DNA of 64,000 bases from G963668655 sp963668655 (GTDB lineage Bacteria > Myxococcota_A > SURF-8), in assembly GCA_963668655.2 (NCBI GenBank), contig CAXXPQ010000003.1, positions 682,001-746,000 on the forward strand, given 5' to 3'. Numbering within the stretch: position 1 is the stretch's first letter; each line of letters starts with the position of its first letter. The notes under the pieces were generated by a model. The model did no database searches. It was not told the DNA's origin and saw only the letters and a list, made by a program, of their open reading frames with translations. Made by a program: the position numbers and the translations under genes. Of this stretch, positions 8,326 through 17,361 are shown in pieces.

Positions 8326-10974
8326 ATGAAAGAAGCATCGCCCATTAAATCAGAGAATGAAGCTTCTTTTACATGGCCGGATGGCAATTGTGAAACCGAA
8401 AAAGAGCAACGATCTCCTCCATACCTTGCCGTAAAATTCGGAATCTCGCTGAATCTCTTTCTCGGATTGTGGAAATTCGACCGATGGGCGGAAACCCCCG
8501 CTTGGAACAATGTGGAATCCCTATTCTGGGCTCTGGCTTTTTTCCTTTTTTCCGCGGCGCTTTACATCATCCAGTTAAGAAAGATCAAATTTGCAGAAAA
8601 GACCCTCTGGTGGGGGTCGGGACTGATTCCAGCCCTTTACATCATCCGCCTTTTTCAACGACAGGCCCAAGGCTTTCAAACGGGTCTTCCGCACGGGTTC
8701 GACTTCTGGATGCTGATTCCCGTCGTGATCGGGATTCTGTATTCTCATGAGTTCATGGAAATTGTCCGCCGAAGGTGCTCGCCATTTCTTCAACGCATGG
8801 GTAGTGTCCATCAATCGCTACGCTTTCCGAAAATTCTGGGATACTTCTTCCCAATAGCCGTCTTATGGCATTTTTTCGATGCTGCCGAAGATCTTCTGTT
8901 CTTTTTTCTCAAAGCAATGCGGAATTCCGCAGAATTTACCGCGCATTCGCTTCTGATTCTCTGTTTCGAAGCCCTACTTTTTCCAATCGCTCTGTTTGCC
9001 TACCATCACAGAAAACGAATCGGAGTTTTTCTTGCGGAAAACATCTCCGCGCTTGGAGGAGCGATTTTTCTTCATGGGTTGGCAACTTATTTGATGGGTT
9101 CCTGTTCAAAGCAGGAACTGTTTGTCTTTTATTCGAATCTTCGAGCTTTTTCGACCATTACAAGCTTCCTTCTTTTTATTGCGCAGTTTCCCCGCCTGGC
9201 CGTTCTTTTTCTTCCCTCGGTGGAACATCTCGCGGAAATTTCAGGGACATGCCGAGATCGAATCAATACCTTCTGTCGAATCGGTTTTGCAAATAAAGAA
9301 AGGCTGTTGATCTTTTCCATTGGAATCATTTTGCTTTACCTTTTTCCTCTCATCGTTCTTGGGAAAGATTCTTACGTGTTGATTCACGACTTTCTGGACA
9401 GTATCCTTCCCTCAATGAAAATGCTGGCGACTAGCGGACATCTGTTTTCCTCCATGAAAACCCTTATTTCCCAACCGATGGGAGGACTCCCGGCTTTTAC
9501 TTTCCATTATTTCCTGAACGTCCAAGTGTGGCTTTACGCCATATTCGACCCCTATACGGCCCAACTCGTCAACCAGATCGCTATGCGAGTCACAGCGTTT
9601 CTTGGAATGTACCTTCTTTTTCGGGATCACGTGGACGATTCCGATTCTTCTCCCGTCACCGCGGCCGGAACCGCCCTGGTATTCACGCTTCTGCCGTTCT
9701 GGCCGGGTGGGGGCCTGAGCGTGGCGGGACAACCGCTGGCTTTCTGGGCCTTCTGGAACATTCGAAGCAAGAGAGATCGTCTGGGAACCTGGTTAATTCT
9801 TTTATTGCTCCCTCTATACACCAGTCTTGTACTGGCTTTTGCGTTCGTCCTGATGGTTCTCGGATGCATTTGGATCTGGGACGCGATCAACAGACACCCA
9901 CGCACGCTCCGGTTTCTGGCCGCTCTCGCCACCATGACCCTCGGGTATGTCGTGGTCACCCATCGCTTGATTTACGCCATGTTTCTGAACGTCGACTTCG
10001 TTTCCCATCGGAAAGAGTTCGGCATTCCCTTTTATCCCAATGGTATTTCCGAAACAGGGGCTCTAATTGCAAGAAATTTCCTGTACGGGCAATACCACGC
10101 GCACTCCATGCAATTTCCAATCGTATTGTCTTGCGGCATTCTCGCCGGATGGCTGTTATTCTGGAACAGGAAAACGGAAAGGGCTCTTTGGCGAGCCCAC
10201 CTTGGTCTGCTGTTTGCCATTGGCGCTTGCAGTTTCCTGTTCGGAATCCGTGATTCCGTTTTCTATGCCTCCGCAAGCAAGAATTTCCCGCTTCTCATGT
10301 CCTTCAATTTCAGCCGTTTCAACCAGTTGCATCCGTTATTGTGGTACATCTTTTTTGGAATTTCCCTCCGAGCCATCATCAAATACATGCAAAAATCCGG
10401 ATATCTACTTGTCGGTTCTTTCATTCTTCTTCAAATTGGGCTTCTATTTTATCAGAGCGATTTTTTTGTAGAATATCGAATGAGGGGGATGTCTTATCGC
10501 GATTTTTTCTCGGAAGATGTTTTCAGCCAGGTAAAAAAACACATCGATAAACCTTTGTGCGATTACCGCGTTGCCGCACTGGGATTTCACCCATCGGTTT
10601 TGCTTTACAATGGATTTTTCACCCTGGATGGCTATTTTCCAAACTACCCGCTTTCCTATAAAAAAGCTTTCCGAAAAATCATCGAACCGGAACTTGAGAA
10701 AAACCCGAAGAACAAACAGTATTTCGATCAATGGGGCAGTCGAGCCTACCTCTTCAGTCACACATTCAACCGATCCTCCGATTTCTGGAATCCTGGAAAG
10801 AAAAGCGCCTTAAAAGATTTTCACATCGATGTAAAAGCCTTTAAAGAACTTGGCGGACAATATATCTTATCGTCAATGATGATCGAGAATCCCGGCACGA
10901 CCGGATTTCGGTTTGTAAAAAAATTCGAGGCGGAAGAATCGGGTTGGGACATCTATTTGTACGAAGTTCTTTGA
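8326..10974 (+). CDS. Large polytopic membrane protein, DUF6044/YkoS-like
   Basis: About 882 residues if started at the ATG 8326. No clear ribosome site is seen there, and a TTG at 8311 with GGAG just before it is an alternative; the frame is open further up, but that part overlaps another ORF. Many hydrophobic segments run through residues ~40-720. The C-terminal ~170 residues include NGFFTLDGYFPNYPLSYKKA and FDQWGSRAYLF, which I recall as characteristic of DUF6044 (B. subtilis YkoS), a family with the architecture of polytopic glycosyltransferases such as YfhO. A role in surface glycan modification is inferred. It is markedly more AT-rich than both neighbours, suggesting transfer. It has no obvious operon partner. 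Confidence 0.7.
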   Translation: MKEASPIKSENEASFTWPDGNCETEKEQRSPPYLAVKFGISLNLFLGLWKFDRWAETPAWNNVESLFWALAFFLFSAALYIIQLRKIKFAEKTLWWGSGLIPALYIIRLFQRQAQGFQTGLPHGFDFWMLIPVVIGILYSHEFMEIVRRRCSPFLQRMGSVHQSLRFPKILGYFFPIAVLWHFFDAAEDLLFFFLKAMRNSAEFTAHSLLILCFEALLFPIALFAYHHRKRIGVFLAENISALGGAIFLHGLATYLMGSCSKQELFVFYSNLRAFSTITSFLLFIAQFPRLAVLFLPSVEHLAEISGTCRDRINTFCRIGFANKERLLIFSIGIILLYLFPLIVLGKDSYVLIHDFLDSILPSMKMLATSGHLFSSMKTLISQPMGGLPAFTFHYFLNVQVWLYAIFDPYTAQLVNQIAMRVTAFLGMYLLFRDHVDDSDSSPVTAAGTALVFTLLPFWPGGGLSVAGQPLAFWAFWNIRSKRDRLGTWLILLLLPLYTSLVLAFAFVLMVLGCIWIWDAINRHPRTLRFLAALATMTLGYVVVTHRLIYAMFLNVDFVSHRKEFGIPFYPNGISETGALIARNFLYGQYHAHSMQFPIVLSCGILAGWLLFWNRKTERALWRAHLGLLFAIGACSFLFGIRDSVFYASASKNFPLLMSFNFSRFNQLHPLLWYIFFGISLRAIIKYMQKSGYLLVGSFILLQIGLLFYQSDFFVEYRMRGMSYRDFFSEDVFSQVKKHIDKPLCDYRVAALGFHPSVLLYNGFFTLDGYFPNYPLSYKKAFRKIIEPELEKNPKNKQYFDQWGSRAYLFSHTFNRSSDFWNPGKKSALKDFHIDVKAFKELGGQYILSSMMIENPGTTGFRFVKKFEAEESGWDIYLYEVL

Positions 10975-11130
10975 TTTCCCCCTCCTTTCCATTTCTTGTT
11001 CATTTATATTTCCTATGAGAATACCGGGAATAGTCAGGAAGTGAAAATCCTCTTCCCTCCGAAGGCATCAAGCGCTCGATTCAAAAACCGAACGAGCCAT
11101 GACAATCCGTCGGTTCGATAGGAGGAAACG

Positions 11131-11730
11131 ATGAAAACGAGAATTCTTTGGCTGGCCCTGCCGGTTCTGCTTTTCAGTTTGAATGTCCATGCCGCCCCCG
11201 TGGAATGGAATCTGGACAACGTTCACACCAGCGTCGGTTTTTCCGTGAAACATCTGGCGATCTCGAAAACGAATGGAGAATTCAAGGACTTCGACGCCAA
11301 AATCATGGCCGACGCCGAGACGGGAAAAGTGACTTCCCTGATCGCCACCGCCAAAACCGCATCCATCTTTACGGGAAATGAACAGCGGGACAAGCACCTG
11401 CGATCACCGGACTTTTTCGATGCGCCCCGATTCCCCGAACTGAAAGTGGTCACTCGCTCGGTGGAAATCAAAGGCGATCAGGTCGTTGCGAAGGCCGACC
11501 TGACTATCCACGGCGTCACCCGTCCGGTCACCTTCACCGGAGAACATTACGGCGTCCAGAAAGCCGACTTCGGCCAGGGCCCCACCCTGCGATCCGGCTA
11601 CAGTTTGAAAGCCGAAATCAAGCGCCAGGATTTCGGTCTGAATTTCAACATGCTGGTGGAAGGCGTTTCCGCCGTGGGCGACAAGGTGACGATCCTCATC
11701 GACGCCGAAATTTATCGGAGCCTGAAATAG
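11131..11730 (+). CDS. YceI-family periplasmic protein
   Basis: 199 residues. The ATG follows AGGAGG by 6 bases. The signal peptide (residues 1-21, ending NVHAA) is followed by a full-length YceI lipocalin-like beta-barrel: VEWNLDNVHTSVGFSVKHL, a central FEI-type block with HLRSPDFFDAPRFPELKV, then VKADLTIHGVTRPVTF-like sequence ending in LNFNMLVEGVSAVGDKVTI. YceI proteins bind polyisoprenoid or other long lipids in the periplasm; the ligand here is unknown. It appears monocistronic, with a hairpin after it. Confidence 0.93.
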   Translation: MKTRILWLALPVLLFSLNVHAAPVEWNLDNVHTSVGFSVKHLAISKTNGEFKDFDAKIMADAETGKVTSLIATAKTASIFTGNEQRDKHLRSPDFFDAPRFPELKVVTRSVEIKGDQVVAKADLTIHGVTRPVTFTGEHYGVQKADFGQGPTLRSGYSLKAEIKRQDFGLNFNMLVEGVSAVGDKVTILIDAEIYRSLK

Positions 11731-11757
11731 CCCGCCGCACGGCGCTCCCCTCTCTCG

Positions 11758-11798
11758 GACCGGGGCCGGTTTCCCGAAACGGAAGGCCGGCTCCGGTC
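11758..11798 (+). terminator. Strong hairpin after the yceI-like gene
   Basis: GACCGGGGCCGG (11758-11769) pairs with CCGGCTCCGGTC (11787-11798) with one G-T pair, and the inner TTCC/GGAA extends the stem. No T-run follows, so termination is probable only in the sense of a stable 3' end structure. Confidence 0.4.
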
Positions 11799-11924
11799 GA
11801 TCCGGAATGACGGCGAATCCTCCTTCATGATCCGGTCCGCCGGAGGCTCCTCGCCCCCGATTCGGGCGGATTCTTCAATGATTTCTTTACCCTTGAACAA
11901 AATATCGAAAACGAAAAGAAAGAA

Positions 11925-11953
11925 TTGACAGAACCCATAAGATCGTATATACA
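11925..11953 (+). promoter_or_regulatory. rpsO-pnp promoter
   Basis: Perfect TTGACA (11925-11930), 17-base spacer, TATACA (11948-11953). It would give a leader of about 50 bases before rpsO. Strength fits a ribosomal protein operon. Confidence 0.8.
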
Positions 11954-12012
11954 GGCGCGGTACAACGAGGGGAAAAAAAATAGGCTAGTTCATGTAAGGA
12001 GAGTTTCGCAAA

Positions 12013-12282
12013 ATGCCATTGTCATTCGAGAGTAAAGTTGAGATCGTCGAAAAGCATCGTCTGCACGAGACGGATACGGGCTCGCCCGAGGTCCAGATCG
12101 CGCTTCTGACGAGACGTATTTCCGACCTGACCGGTCACTTCAAAATCCACAAAAAAGACTTCCATTCGCGTCGCGGCCTGCTGAAACTGGTCGGCCAGCG
12201 CCGCCGTCTGCTTGATTACGTGAAATCCAAGGACGTGGAAAGATATCGCGGAATCATCAAAGAACTGGGAATCCGCAAATAG
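12013..12282 (+). CDS. rpsO: 30S ribosomal protein S15
   Basis: 89 residues, exactly the usual length. S15 binds the central domain of 16S rRNA early in 30S assembly. Diagnostic sequence includes HETDTGSPEVQIALLTRRI, DLTGHFKIHKKDFHSRRGLL and VGQRRRLLDYVK. TAAGGAG lies 11 bases before the ATG. It is followed by pnp, the widely conserved rpsO-pnp order. Regulation by S15 binding to its own leader is known in E. coli; I cannot show a pseudoknot here. Confidence 0.98.
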   Translation: MPLSFESKVEIVEKHRLHETDTGSPEVQIALLTRRISDLTGHFKIHKKDFHSRRGLLKLVGQRRRLLDYVKSKDVERYRGIIKELGIRK

Positions 12283-12305
12283 TTTCAGATACGCGAGGGG
12301 TTTGA

Positions 12306-12340
12306 CCGGGCGCATGGCCGATTCCATGCGTCCGGCCTTT
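12306..12340 (+). promoter_or_regulatory. Intercistronic hairpin between rpsO and pnp
   Basis: CCGGGCGCATGG (12306-12317) pairs over 12 positions (one G-T) with CCATGCGTCCGG (12324-12335) around a 6-base loop, followed by CCTTT. In E. coli the same interval holds a partial terminator and RNase III/RNase E processing sites that control pnp, so this stem is a natural candidate for an attenuator or processing site. Confidence 0.5.
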
Positions 12341-12384
12341 AGCGTACAAGCGTAGGATTTACGCATAAGAAAGCAGGTAAAATC

Positions 12385-14586
12385 ATGATTTTTCGCGAAA
12401 GTGTAGACTTGGGCGGCCGCCCGTTGACCATTGAAGTGGGACGTTTCGCCAAGCAGGCCAACGGCTCGGCCTGGATCGAGTACGGCGACAGCCGCGTTCT
12501 TGTCACCGCGTGCATGGCCGATTCCGGGCGGCAGGGAATCGATTTCTTCCCCATGACCGTCGATTACATGGAAAAACTCTACGCCGTGGGACGCATTCCC
12601 GGCGGTTTCATCAAGCGGGAAACCCGCCCCCAGAAACGGGAGACGCTCACCTCCCGCCTGATCGACCGTCCCATCCGGCCGCTGTTCCCGGAGGAATTCA
12701 AGAAGGAAACCCAGATCATCGCCACGGTCTACAGCGCCGATCTGGAAAACGAAACCGACGCCATGGCCATGATCGGCGCCTCTGCCGCCCTGATGGCCTC
12801 CGATATGCCCTTCACCACCGCCATCGCCGGCGTGAAAGTGGGCCTCATCGACGGCGAGTACGTCTGCAATCCGACTCCCGCCCAGATGGAACACTCGCGC
12901 ATGAACATCTTCATGGCGGCGTCCTCCAAGGCCATCGTCATGGTCGAGGGCGAGTCCGATGAAGTCACCGAAAATGAGATGGTGGAAGGCCTGATGAAGG
13001 GCTTCGAGTGGGTTCAGCCGGTCATCCAGCTTCAGGAGCGCATGCGCGAGGCGGTGGGCAAGGAAAAGATCGCCGTCGAGCCCAAGGTGGTTCCCGAGGA
13101 ACTGAAGGCCAAAGTCCGCGATCTGGCCATGGATGGACTGAAGGCGGCCATCGACATCGACGACAAGCTGCCCCGCTACGCCGCCCTCAAGGCGGTGAAA
13201 AACAAAGTCAAGGAAGAACTGGCGGACCTGCCCGAGGAGGAACAGGCGCTGATCGGCGAGATCTTCGGCGATCTGAAGCATCATTACGTGCGCGGCATGA
13301 TCCTGGACGGCAAGCGCATCGGCAAGCGCGCCCTGAACGAAGTCCGCGAAATCACGGTGGACAGCAGCATTCTCCCCCGCGTGCACGGCAGCGCCATGTT
13401 CCGGCGCGGCGAGACCATGGCCCTGGTGATGGTCACCCTGGGTACGCAGACCGATTCCCAGCGCGTGGACGACATGATCGGCGACCGCTTCCAGGACTTC
13501 ATGCTGGACTACAGCTTCCCGCCCTTCAGCGTGGGCGAAGTCAAGCGGGTGGGCTCCCCCGGACGCCGGGAAATCGGGCACGGCACCCTGGCCGAACGCG
13601 CTCTGATGCGCATGATTCCCAAGGGAGAAGACGGCTTCCCCTATACCATCCGCGTGGCCTCCGAGATTCTGGAATCCAACGGTTCCTCCTCCATGGCCAC
13701 CGTCTGCGGCGGCTGCCTGGCCATGATGGATGCGGGCGTTCCCATCAAGAAACCCGTAGCCGGCATCGCCATGGGCATGATCAAGGAAGGCGATCGCAGC
13801 GCCATCCTGACGGACATTCTGGGCGACGAGGATCACTTGGGCGATATGGACTTCAAGGTCTGCGGAACCCGGGACGGCATCACCGCGCTTCAAATGGACC
13901 TGAAGGTGGACGGCATCGATCGCGAAACCCTGAGCAAGGCTCTGGCCCAGGCGAAGGACGGACGTCTGCACATCCTGGGAAAAATGCTGGAGCATCTGCC
14001 GGAGCCCCGGGAGAAAATCTCCGCCTTCGCGCCGCGCATCGTCACCATCCACATCAACCCGGACCGGATCCGCGACGTGATCGGCCAGGGCGGCAAGACC
14101 ATCCGCGAGATCGTGGATCAGACCGGCTGTCAGATCAACGTGGACGACGACGGTTCCGTGGTCATCGCCTCGCCGAACGAATCCGACTGCCAACGCGCCG
14201 TGGAAATCGTCCAGGGCCTGACAGAAGAACCGGAGATCGGCAAGGTATACAAAGGCAAGGTCAAGCGCATCACGGACTTCGGCGCTTTCGTGGAGATCAT
14301 TCCCGGTTTGGAAGGACTGCTGCACATTTCCGAGGTTTCCTGGGAGCGCACGCCCAGCATGGAAGGCGTCATGGCTCTGGGCGACATCGTGGACGTGAAG
14401 CTTCTGGACATGGAACGCAACGGAAAGCTGCGCCTGTCCATGAAAGCCCTGCAACCCAAGCCCGAGGGTTACGTGGAACGTCCCCGGGAAGACCGGCGTC
14501 CCAGTGACCGAGATCGACGACCGAGCGGCCCGCCTCGGGGCGGACGAAACGATCGCGGAGGCCGGGGAGGCCCCCGTAATCGGTAA
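12385..14586 (+). CDS. pnp: Polyribonucleotide nucleotidyltransferase (PNPase)
   Basis: 733 residues. A phosphorolytic 3'-5' exoribonuclease that degrades mRNA as a trimer, often with RNase E. Domains in order: first RNase PH-like core (~10-140, with EVGRFAKQANGSAW and RPLFPEEF), helical linker, second RNase PH core (~300-520, with FRRGETMALVMVTLGT and the metal-site MDFKVCGTRDGITALQMD), KH (~550-610, with GQGGKTIREI) and S1 (~616-690, with GKVKRITDFGAFVEI). A basic Arg/Gly tail of ~40 residues ends the protein, probably an extra RNA-binding tail. The ribosome site is weak (AGGT), which may reflect coupling to rpsO or post-transcriptional control. Confidence 0.98.
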   Translation: MIFRESVDLGGRPLTIEVGRFAKQANGSAWIEYGDSRVLVTACMADSGRQGIDFFPMTVDYMEKLYAVGRIPGGFIKRETRPQKRETLTSRLIDRPIRPLFPEEFKKETQIIATVYSADLENETDAMAMIGASAALMASDMPFTTAIAGVKVGLIDGEYVCNPTPAQMEHSRMNIFMAASSKAIVMVEGESDEVTENEMVEGLMKGFEWVQPVIQLQERMREAVGKEKIAVEPKVVPEELKAKVRDLAMDGLKAAIDIDDKLPRYAALKAVKNKVKEELADLPEEEQALIGEIFGDLKHHYVRGMILDGKRIGKRALNEVREITVDSSILPRVHGSAMFRRGETMALVMVTLGTQTDSQRVDDMIGDRFQDFMLDYSFPPFSVGEVKRVGSPGRREIGHGTLAERALMRMIPKGEDGFPYTIRVASEILESNGSSSMATVCGGCLAMMDAGVPIKKPVAGIAMGMIKEGDRSAILTDILGDEDHLGDMDFKVCGTRDGITALQMDLKVDGIDRETLSKALAQAKDGRLHILGKMLEHLPEPREKISAFAPRIVTIHINPDRIRDVIGQGGKTIREIVDQTGCQINVDDDGSVVIASPNESDCQRAVEIVQGLTEEPEIGKVYKGKVKRITDFGAFVEIIPGLEGLLHISEVSWERTPSMEGVMALGDIVDVKLLDMERNGKLRLSMKALQPKPEGYVERPREDRRPSDRDRRPSGPPRGGRNDRGGRGGPRNR

Positions 14587-14609
14587 ATCTTTCCGAAACG
14601 AACCGAAAA

Positions 14610-14641
14610 GAAACCGCTGTCATGGCGGTTTCTTTTTTTTT
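14610..14641 (+). terminator. Terminator of the rpsO-pnp operon
   Basis: 8-bp stem GAAACCGC / GCGGTTTC, 7-base loop, then nine T in a row. A textbook intrinsic terminator. Confidence 0.9.
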
Positions 14642-14688
14642 ATGGTAGAGTCTCACCCGTTTTCGAATCGACAGGGAGAGGCGTAGCG

Positions 14689-15765
14689 ATGCGTAAAACG
14701 GGTTTGGTATGGGATCCGCTGTTCATCGAACACATCCGGAATCTCGGCCATATCGAAAGCCCCAATCGTCTGGCGGCCATCTATCACCATATCGAAAACG
14801 ACGGGCTGGCGGCGGACACTCACACCGTTCCCATCCGGCCCGCCACCCCGGAGGATATCCGGCTGATTCATTCGGAAGCCCATTTTCAGCGGATCGCGGC
14901 TTCCGCCGGGCAGGACTTCATTCAACTCGATCCGGACACCTGGGCGTCCCCGAAAAGCTTCGACGCCGCCATGCACGCCGCGGGTTCGGGAATCGCGCTG
15001 CTGGAACGGATCCTGAACGGCGAACTGGATAACGGCTTCCTGCTGGCGCGCCCGCCCGGACATCACGCGGAGAGCGACCACACCTCCGGATTCTGCCTGT
15101 TCAACAACATCGCCATCGCCGCCGAGCACCTGATCCGGCGGGAAGGGCTTTCGCGCGTCGCCGTGGTGGATTTCGATATTCATCACGGAAACGGCACCCA
15201 GAACGCCTTTTTCGACCGCTCGGACGTCCTGTACGTCTCCAGCCACCTCATGCCGCACTTTCCGGGAACGGGGCACATCGGGCAGACCGGCTACGCCGAC
15301 GGCGTGGGCTTCACCGTCAATTGTCCCTTGCGCCAGGGCATGGGAGACGACGAGTTCATCACGGTTTATCGGGATATCGTTCTCCCCATCCTGAATGAAT
15401 ACCGGCCGGACTTCCTTCTGGTTTCCGCCGGTTACGACGCCCATCGCCGGGATCCGCTGGGGGGAACGCGGGTCTCCACGGAAGCGTTCGCCGCCGTCAG
15501 CAAAATGATGATCGACGCGGCGGACCGCTGCTGCGGCGGGCGCACAGCCTTTTTCTTGGAAGGCGGCTACGATCTCCCGGCGCTGGTGGAATCGGTGGAG
15601 GCCAGCCTGCGGGCGCTTCTGGGTCTTCTGGGAGAGGAGGAGGATCGATACGGACAAAGCCGAAAGGACCGGGTTCCGGAATATTTCGAGCATCTGAGAA
15701 AGAATCATGCCGCCTTCTGGAATTGCCTGCGAAGTCCGGAGGACGCTCCGAAAGATCCCACGTGA
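14689..15765 (+). CDS. Histone deacetylase / acetylpolyamine amidohydrolase family protein
   Basis: 358 residues with GGGAGAGG upstream of the ATG. Zinc amidohydrolase of the arginase/deacetylase fold, full length. Active-site motifs are all present: ARPPGHHAESDHTSGFCLFN (paired His), VVDFDIHHGNGTQNAFF (Asp and His metal ligands), SAGYDAHRRDPLGG (second Asp) and EGGYDLPAL (Tyr-containing loop). Such bacterial enzymes deacetylate polyamines, acetoin-related substrates or protein lysines; the substrate cannot be told. Its TGA overlaps the GTG start of the radical SAM gene, so the two are probably translated together. Confidence 0.92.
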   Translation: MRKTGLVWDPLFIEHIRNLGHIESPNRLAAIYHHIENDGLAADTHTVPIRPATPEDIRLIHSEAHFQRIAASAGQDFIQLDPDTWASPKSFDAAMHAAGSGIALLERILNGELDNGFLLARPPGHHAESDHTSGFCLFNNIAIAAEHLIRREGLSRVAVVDFDIHHGNGTQNAFFDRSDVLYVSSHLMPHFPGTGHIGQTGYADGVGFTVNCPLRQGMGDDEFITVYRDIVLPILNEYRPDFLLVSAGYDAHRRDPLGGTRVSTEAFAAVSKMMIDAADRCCGGRTAFFLEGGYDLPALVESVEASLRALLGLLGEEEDRYGQSRKDRVPEYFEHLRKNHAAFWNCLRSPEDAPKDPT

Positions 15766-17252
15766 AACGAAGTCCATCGAAAAAATGTCTGTTCCTGCGC
15801 ATCCCTTCCTACTACGGGTTGCTCTTTTCCCATCCCCAGGAACGTCAGCTGCCCCTGGTCATCGCCTCGGCGGCGGCCTGCCTGGAGGAAGCGGGTTTCC
15901 AGGTGCGCATCGACGACCAGTGGGTCCGGGAGACCGGCAAAAAGCATTTGGTGCGGCGACTGGCCGCGGAAGATTGGAGCGTTCTGTTCGTCCACGTGGA
16001 TAGTCAGAATCGGGATTCGGTTCTGGATATCGTTCGGGCGCTGCGACGCTCGGGCCGTAAAGAAGCGGACCTCGTGGCCTTCGGGCAATATGCGGAAACC
16101 TCTCCTGAGGAACTGCTGGGACCGGAGGGAGGCTTCGACGCCTGCGTTTTCGGCGAAGTGGAGCGAACCCTGGTGGAGACGGCCCGGCGTCTTTCGGACG
16201 GCGAACCGCTGGAAGGCGTGGCGGGGCTCCTTTATGCCGATCCGCAAACCGGCGACGTGCTTCGAAACGAGCCGAGAAAGCCGATCCGGAACCTGGACAG
16301 CCTGCCCATGCCGGCCTATCACCTGTTCGACCTGGACGCCTACGCCAAGCAGTCCTCCTTCGTCCCCGTTTCCGGTCCCGTGCGATGGGGCTGGATGCTC
16401 TCCAGCCGGGGCTGTCCCTATGGCTGCCTGTTCTGCTCGCCGACCCTTCGGAAATCCTGCGGAAAAACCTACCGGGGACATTCGGCCCATTACGTGATGA
16501 ACGTCGCCCGGACGCTTCATCAACAGTACGGATGCAACGCCCTGGCTTTCGAAGACGACGTGTTCAGCCTATCCCGCGAGCGGACACTGAGCATTTGCGA
16601 CGCTTTCATGGAAAGCGGCCTGGACCTGGTATGGACCGCCCAGACGCATCTGGCCACGCTGGACGAGGAAATGGTGCGGCGTATGTACGCCGCCGGCTGC
16701 CGGGGCCTGTGCATGGGCATCGAGGCGGGAAACGAGGACGTCCGGCGGCGCATCAAGGGCGGGTTCCTGCCCAACAAAGAAATCCGCGCCCGCGTGGAGA
16801 TGATCCGCCGTCACGGCATCGAACCCACCCTGTATTTCATGATCGGCGCGCCCGGGGAAACCCTGGAACAGATGGAGGAAACCCTCGAACTGGCGCTTTT
16901 CCTGCGTCCGCTGACCATCCAGCTGGCCTTCTTCACGCCGTATCCGGGATCGAAGGCATATGAGGACTACCAGGCGGAAAACGGCCCGCTGCCGGATCTC
17001 TCCCACTACAACCGCTTCGCCGTAAATCTCTCCGCCGCCGACACGGAGGATGTGCGCCGTTTCTATCGGAGGTTTTACCGGCGCTTCTACCTCAGTCCGG
17101 ATTACATCCGTCGCTACTTCAAGAAGCGACTGCCCTACACGCTGCGACAGGCCGGGGGGCGGGAATGGCGGCTTCTTCTGCGCTCCATGATGTTTCTGAT
17201 GCTTCCGATCCGACCGTTCCGCCTGGACTCGCTCCGCCGTACGAAAAAATAG
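15762..17252 (+). CDS. B12-binding-domain-type radical SAM protein
   Basis: 496 residues from a GTG whose last bases form the stop of the preceding gene (GTGA overlap). An earlier in-frame ATG inside that gene gives 13 more residues. Residues ~10-150 look like the Rossmann-type cobalamin-binding domain of this family, but the usual DxHxxG cobalamin motif is not visible. The radical SAM barrel starts near residue 205 with SSRGCPYGCLFCS, giving the Cx3Cx2C iron-sulfur ligands, followed by CMGIEAGNEDVRRRIKGG and the SAM-site sequence YFMIGAPGET. The C-terminus is Arg/Tyr-rich. The anaerobe-type methyl, thiol or ring chemistry it performs is unknown. Pairing with a deacetylase-fold enzyme is unusual. 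Confidence 0.88.
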   Translation: MKRSPSKKCLFLRIPSYYGLLFSHPQERQLPLVIASAAACLEEAGFQVRIDDQWVRETGKKHLVRRLAAEDWSVLFVHVDSQNRDSVLDIVRALRRSGRKEADLVAFGQYAETSPEELLGPEGGFDACVFGEVERTLVETARRLSDGEPLEGVAGLLYADPQTGDVLRNEPRKPIRNLDSLPMPAYHLFDLDAYAKQSSFVPVSGPVRWGWMLSSRGCPYGCLFCSPTLRKSCGKTYRGHSAHYVMNVARTLHQQYGCNALAFEDDVFSLSRERTLSICDAFMESGLDLVWTAQTHLATLDEEMVRRMYAAGCRGLCMGIEAGNEDVRRRIKGGFLPNKEIRARVEMIRRHGIEPTLYFMIGAPGETLEQMEETLELALFLRPLTIQLAFFTPYPGSKAYEDYQAENGPLPDLSHYNRFAVNLSAADTEDVRRFYRRFYRRFYLSPDYIRRYFKKRLPYTLRQAGGREWRLLLRSMMFLMLPIRPFRLDSLRRTKK

Positions 17253-17279
17253 GCAACGAAGTTCCCTTATTTTCCCCTA

Positions 17280-17308
17280 TTGACAGCGACAGCGAACCGG
17301 GATAGTCT
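17280..17308 (+). promoter_or_regulatory. Candidate promoter, Cys-rich lipoprotein gene
   Basis: Perfect TTGACA (17280-17285), 17-base spacer, weak TAGTCT (17303-17308). A small perfect inverted repeat GATAG-T-CTATC (17301-17311) covers the -10 and could be an operator. Confidence 0.4.
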
Positions 17309-17361
17309 ATCTATATTCGGTAATTCAACGTCATTTCAGTAAAAAAGAAAAAGAGGTATCC

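Noticed and set aside
12022..14454. Long antisense frame (810 codons) over rpsO-pnp
   Set aside because: It mirrors the third-position GC bias of pnp on the other strand, has no ribosome site or family signature, and pnp is certain.
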